15,434 bases of DNA from contig CACXVS010000050.1 in assembly GCA_902771155.1 (NCBI GenBank), positions 1-15,434 of the forward strand, in the 5' to 3' direction. The notes below the pieces were generated by a model. That model was not told the origin of the DNA. It worked only from the letters and a program-made list of their open reading frames with translations, and searched no databases. The number at the start of each line of letters is the position of its first letter. Within the stretch, counting starts at the first letter, position 1. The translations under genes and the position numbers were made by a program. Below are positions 12,976 to 15,434 of the stretch, piece by piece. Source of the stretch: an uncultured Prevotellaceae bacterium (GTDB taxonomy: Bacteria; Bacteroidota; Bacteroidia; Bacteroidales; Bacteroidaceae).

Positions 12976-15300
12976 ATGAGAAAGCTGTTTGTATATTTTC
13001 TGTGGACATTACTGGCTGTGACTGTTCTGTTAACAGGGGGGGCATATTATGCAATTGACAATGGATATATAGGCTATATGCCTCCTATTGAAGACTTGCA
13101 AAACCCTATCAACCGTTTTGCCACACAGATATATTCCGCTGACGGAAAAATCATAGGAACCTGGAATTATAATCGTGAGAACCGAGTCCTGGTTGATTAT
13201 ACCAAGTTGTCTCCATCGTTGGTGCAGGCTTTGGTGGCCACTGAGGATATCAGGTTCTACGATCACTGCGGTATCGATTTCTATGCTTTAGGTCGTGCTG
13301 TCATCAAGCGTGGCATCCTTGGCCAGAAAAGTGCCGGTGGTGGTTCTACCATTACCCAGCAACTTGCCAAACAGCTTTATTCCGAGCATGCAAGTTCGAC
13401 GCTGGAACGTGTGCTCCAGAAGCCTATTGAATGGGTGATAGCCTTGAAACTTGAACGAAACTACACAAAGGACGAAATAATAACCATGTATCTTAATTAT
13501 TTCGATTTCCTTCATAATGCTGTGGGTATAAAGACGGCATCGAATGTGTATTTCAGTAAAGAACCTAAGGATCTTACAGTCAATGAGGCAGCAACGCTTA
13601 TTGGACTCTGTAAGAACCCGTCTTTATATAATCCTGTCCGACATCCGGAACGTAGTCGTGAGCGCCGAAACGTCGTATTGGGCCAGATGGTAAAGGCTGG
13701 TTATCTGAGTCAGGCCGACTATGATAGCTATGCGTCTCAACCTGTCAATCTAATGTTCCATGTTACCGATCATAAAGAGGGTCTGGCAGTCTATCTCCGT
13801 GAGTTCTTACGCCGTTATATGACGGCCAGAAAGCCCGATCGTGCCTTGTACCCTGAATGGAACATGGTGAAATTCTATAATGATTCGATTAATTGGGAGA
13901 CCGACCCGTTGTTTGGCTGGTGCAACAAGAACAAGAAGCGAAATGGTGACAATTATAGTATTTATACAGACGGCTTGAAGGTCTATACCACCATCGACTC
14001 CAGAATGCAGAAATATGCAGAAGAGGCTGCTTATCAACATGTTGCAAAATTCTTACAGCCAGCCTTCAATGCTGAAAAGAAGAGTAATGCCAACGCGCCT
14101 TATTCTTCCCATCTGACATCGGCTCAGGTACAACAGATCCTGAATCGTTCTGTTCGTCAAAGCGAGCGCTATAGAGCATTGCGTGAGAGCGGAGCCTCCG
14201 ATGCGGAGATTCATAACTCTTTCCGTACGCCCACTCGTATGTCGGTCTTCACTTATCATGGATCGGTGGATACAACGATGACCCCTCTTGATTCTATTAG
14301 GTATTACAAGTCTTTCCTGCGTACGGGCTTTGTCAGTGTGTGCCCACAGAATGGTCATGTGAAAGCCTATGTCGGTGGACTGAATTATGAGTATTTCGCC
14401 TATGACATGGTGATGGACGGAAGGCGCCAGGTAGGTTCTACCATCAAACCTTATCTCTATTCTCTGGCAATGGAGAATGGTTTCTCTCCTTGTGACCAGG
14501 CTCCAAATGTACAAGAGACATATATTGTTGCTGGTCATCCTTGGACACCGCGTAATGGCAGTCGTGCCCGCTATGGAGAGATGGTTACACTAAAGTGGGG
14601 ACTTCAGCAGTCAAACAACTGGATATCAGCCTATTTGATGAGTAAACTCAATCCTCAGGCTTTTGTTGATCTGCTTCGAGAATATGGCATCCGTAATCCT
14701 GAGATTCATCCTTCGATGGCACTTTGTCTTGGACCGTGCGATATCAGCGTCGGTGAGATGGCAAGTGCTTATACTGCCTTTGTCAATCATGGCATTCGTG
14801 CGTCTTTGATGTTTGTCACTAAGATCGAGGATAGCGAAGGCAATGTGGTTGCTCAGTTTCAGCCCCGCATGAATGAGGTCATAAGTGAGGAGAGCGCCCA
14901 TAAGATGTTGTATATGTTGAAAGCCGTTGTTGATGGAGGTACTGCCAGTCGTCTTCGCTTCAAGTATAACATGAAAGGCGATATTGCCGGTAAGACGGGT
15001 ACCACCAATAACAATAGTGATGCGTGGTTCATGGGCGTTACACCGACTTTGGTCAATGCTTGTTGGGTAGGAGGTGATGATCGTGACATCCACTTTAACA
15101 CGATGCTCTATGGACAAGGTGCTGCTATGGCGTTGCCCATCTATGCACTTTATATGCAAAAGGTATATAAAGACCAGCAACTTGGCTATAACGAGAATGC
15201 AGTTTTCGACCTTCCCGCAGGTTACGATCCATGCTCATTTGTTGACGAGGTACTCGAGGCTGACCACCAAGATCTTGGTATTGACGAACTGTTCGAGTGA
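12976..15300 (+). CDS. Class A penicillin-binding protein (PBP1A-like), 774 residues
   Basis: A bifunctional peptidoglycan synthase anchored in the inner membrane. Residues 4-27 are a single membrane segment with a short cytoplasmic N-terminus. The GT51 glycosyltransferase domain follows, with catalytic Glu90 in ATEDIRFYDHCGID, GGGSTITQQLAKQLY and the second-Glu region KDEIITMYLNYF; it polymerises lipid II. The transpeptidase domain has nucleophile Ser488 in GSTIKPY (SxxK, Lys491), SNN at 546-548 and KTGT at 673-676. A linker rich in polar residues (about 330-450) separates the two. All catalytic residues are present. It is a single-gene unit, divergent from pyrB and followed by a hairpin terminator. 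The third positions are visibly less GC-rich than in mtaB and the glycosyltransferase. Confidence 0.96.
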   Translation: MRKLFVYFLWTLLAVTVLLTGGAYYAIDNGYIGYMPPIEDLQNPINRFATQIYSADGKIIGTWNYNRENRVLVDYTKLSPSLVQALVATEDIRFYDHCGIDFYALGRAVIKRGILGQKSAGGGSTITQQLAKQLYSEHASSTLERVLQKPIEWVIALKLERNYTKDEIITMYLNYFDFLHNAVGIKTASNVYFSKEPKDLTVNEAATLIGLCKNPSLYNPVRHPERSRERRNVVLGQMVKAGYLSQADYDSYASQPVNLMFHVTDHKEGLAVYLREFLRRYMTARKPDRALYPEWNMVKFYNDSINWETDPLFGWCNKNKKRNGDNYSIYTDGLKVYTTIDSRMQKYAEEAAYQHVAKFLQPAFNAEKKSNANAPYSSHLTSAQVQQILNRSVRQSERYRALRESGASDAEIHNSFRTPTRMSVFTYHGSVDTTMTPLDSIRYYKSFLRTGFVSVCPQNGHVKAYVGGLNYEYFAYDMVMDGRRQVGSTIKPYLYSLAMENGFSPCDQAPNVQETYIVAGHPWTPRNGSRARYGEMVTLKWGLQQSNNWISAYLMSKLNPQAFVDLLREYGIRNPEIHPSMALCLGPCDISVGEMASAYTAFVNHGIRASLMFVTKIEDSEGNVVAQFQPRMNEVISEESAHKMLYMLKAVVDGGTASRLRFKYNMKGDIAGKTGTTNNNSDAWFMGVTPTLVNACWVGGDDRDIHFNTMLYGQGAAMALPIYALYMQKVYKDQQLGYNENAVFDLPAGYDPCSFVDEVLEADHQDLGIDELFE

Positions 15301-15304
15301 TTAT

Positions 15305-15340
15305 TGCCTTTATATTATATTAAAGGTATAATTTTGTTTT
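15305..15340 (+). terminator. Intrinsic terminator of the penicillin-binding protein gene
   Basis: TGCCTTTA (15305-15312) pairs with TAAAGGTA (15321-15328), 8 bp with one G-U pair and an 8-nt AT loop, followed by TAATTTTGTTTT. It begins five bases after the stop codon. The stem is AT-rich and therefore weaker than the other two terminators of the window. Confidence 0.6.
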
Positions 15341-15391
15341 GTAAACAATCCCGAAAACTTTCGTTATTTAACAAATATTTCACGGAAAAAG

Positions 15392-15423
15392 TTTGGAGGG
15401 TATTTATATTTTTCGTACCTTTG
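15392..15423 (+). promoter_or_regulatory. Consensus promoter for a gene beyond the right edge
   Basis: A -33 TTTG (15392-15395), a 20-bp spacer and a -7 box TACCTTTG (15416-15423), then CACCCGCTTTC to the window end. The downstream gene is not visible. Confidence 0.75.
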
Positions 15424-15434
15424 CACCCGCTTTC

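Noticed and set aside
1..15434. CRISPR arrays, tRNA/rRNA genes, insertion sequences, toxin-antitoxin or defence genes
   Set aside because: Looked for on both strands; no regularly spaced repeats of CRISPR length, no tRNA cloverleaf, no transposase motif and no defence-type protein were seen.

Overview
The window looks like chromosomal DNA of a Bacteroidales bacterium, most likely Prevotella or a close relative. The reasons are: repeated promoters of the Bacteroidetes type (-7 box TAnnTTTG, sometimes with TTG/TTTG 20 bp upstream); no clear Shine-Dalgarno sequences; three lipoproteins with short Bacteroidetes-style signal peptides; a BACON-domain protein; a GldB-like lipoprotein; and protein sequences typical of that order. 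No rRNA, tRNA, insertion sequence or CRISPR array was found.

Layout. (1) 1-54 is the first 18 codons of a minus-strand HU-like DNA-binding protein, with a clear promoter at 236-266. (2) 55-998 has no gene I can defend, but is full of repeats: a tandem repeat in the HU leader, two inverted arrays of the octamer GCAGTGAC around a 52-bp perfect all-A/T palindrome, two more octamer tandem repeats, and a hairpin-rich stretch ending in a strong terminator. (3) 999-1172 (minus) is a 57-residue lipoprotein. (4) 1439-3799 (plus) is mtaB, a tRNA methylthiotransferase, followed by a family 2 glycosyltransferase. (5) 3947-6989 (plus) is a GldB-like lipoprotein and a secreted dipeptidyl peptidase IV, driven by an excellent promoter. 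(6) 7129-8793 (plus) is a probably surface-exposed lipoprotein with BACON and Ig-like domains; it converges on glyA through a shared bidirectional terminator. (7) 8859-12855 (minus) is a probable operon pyrB-pyrI-cobW-family GTPase-glyA. (8) 12976-15300 (plus) is a class A penicillin-binding protein, divergent from pyrB. A consensus promoter for a gene beyond the right edge closes the window.

How the genes fit together. Most are housekeeping: tRNA modification, pyrimidine synthesis (PyrB catalytic plus PyrI zinc-binding regulatory subunit), one-carbon metabolism (GlyA) and peptidoglycan synthesis. The cobW-family GTPase is a likely metal chaperone with a long His/Asp/Glu tract, and sits directly behind the zinc-binding subunit PyrI. 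Envelope genes (GldB-like, DPP IV, BACON lipoprotein) fill the middle. I see no clear defence system or other complete novel system. The least explained part is the repeat-rich 0.9 kb at the left, next to the HU-like gene.
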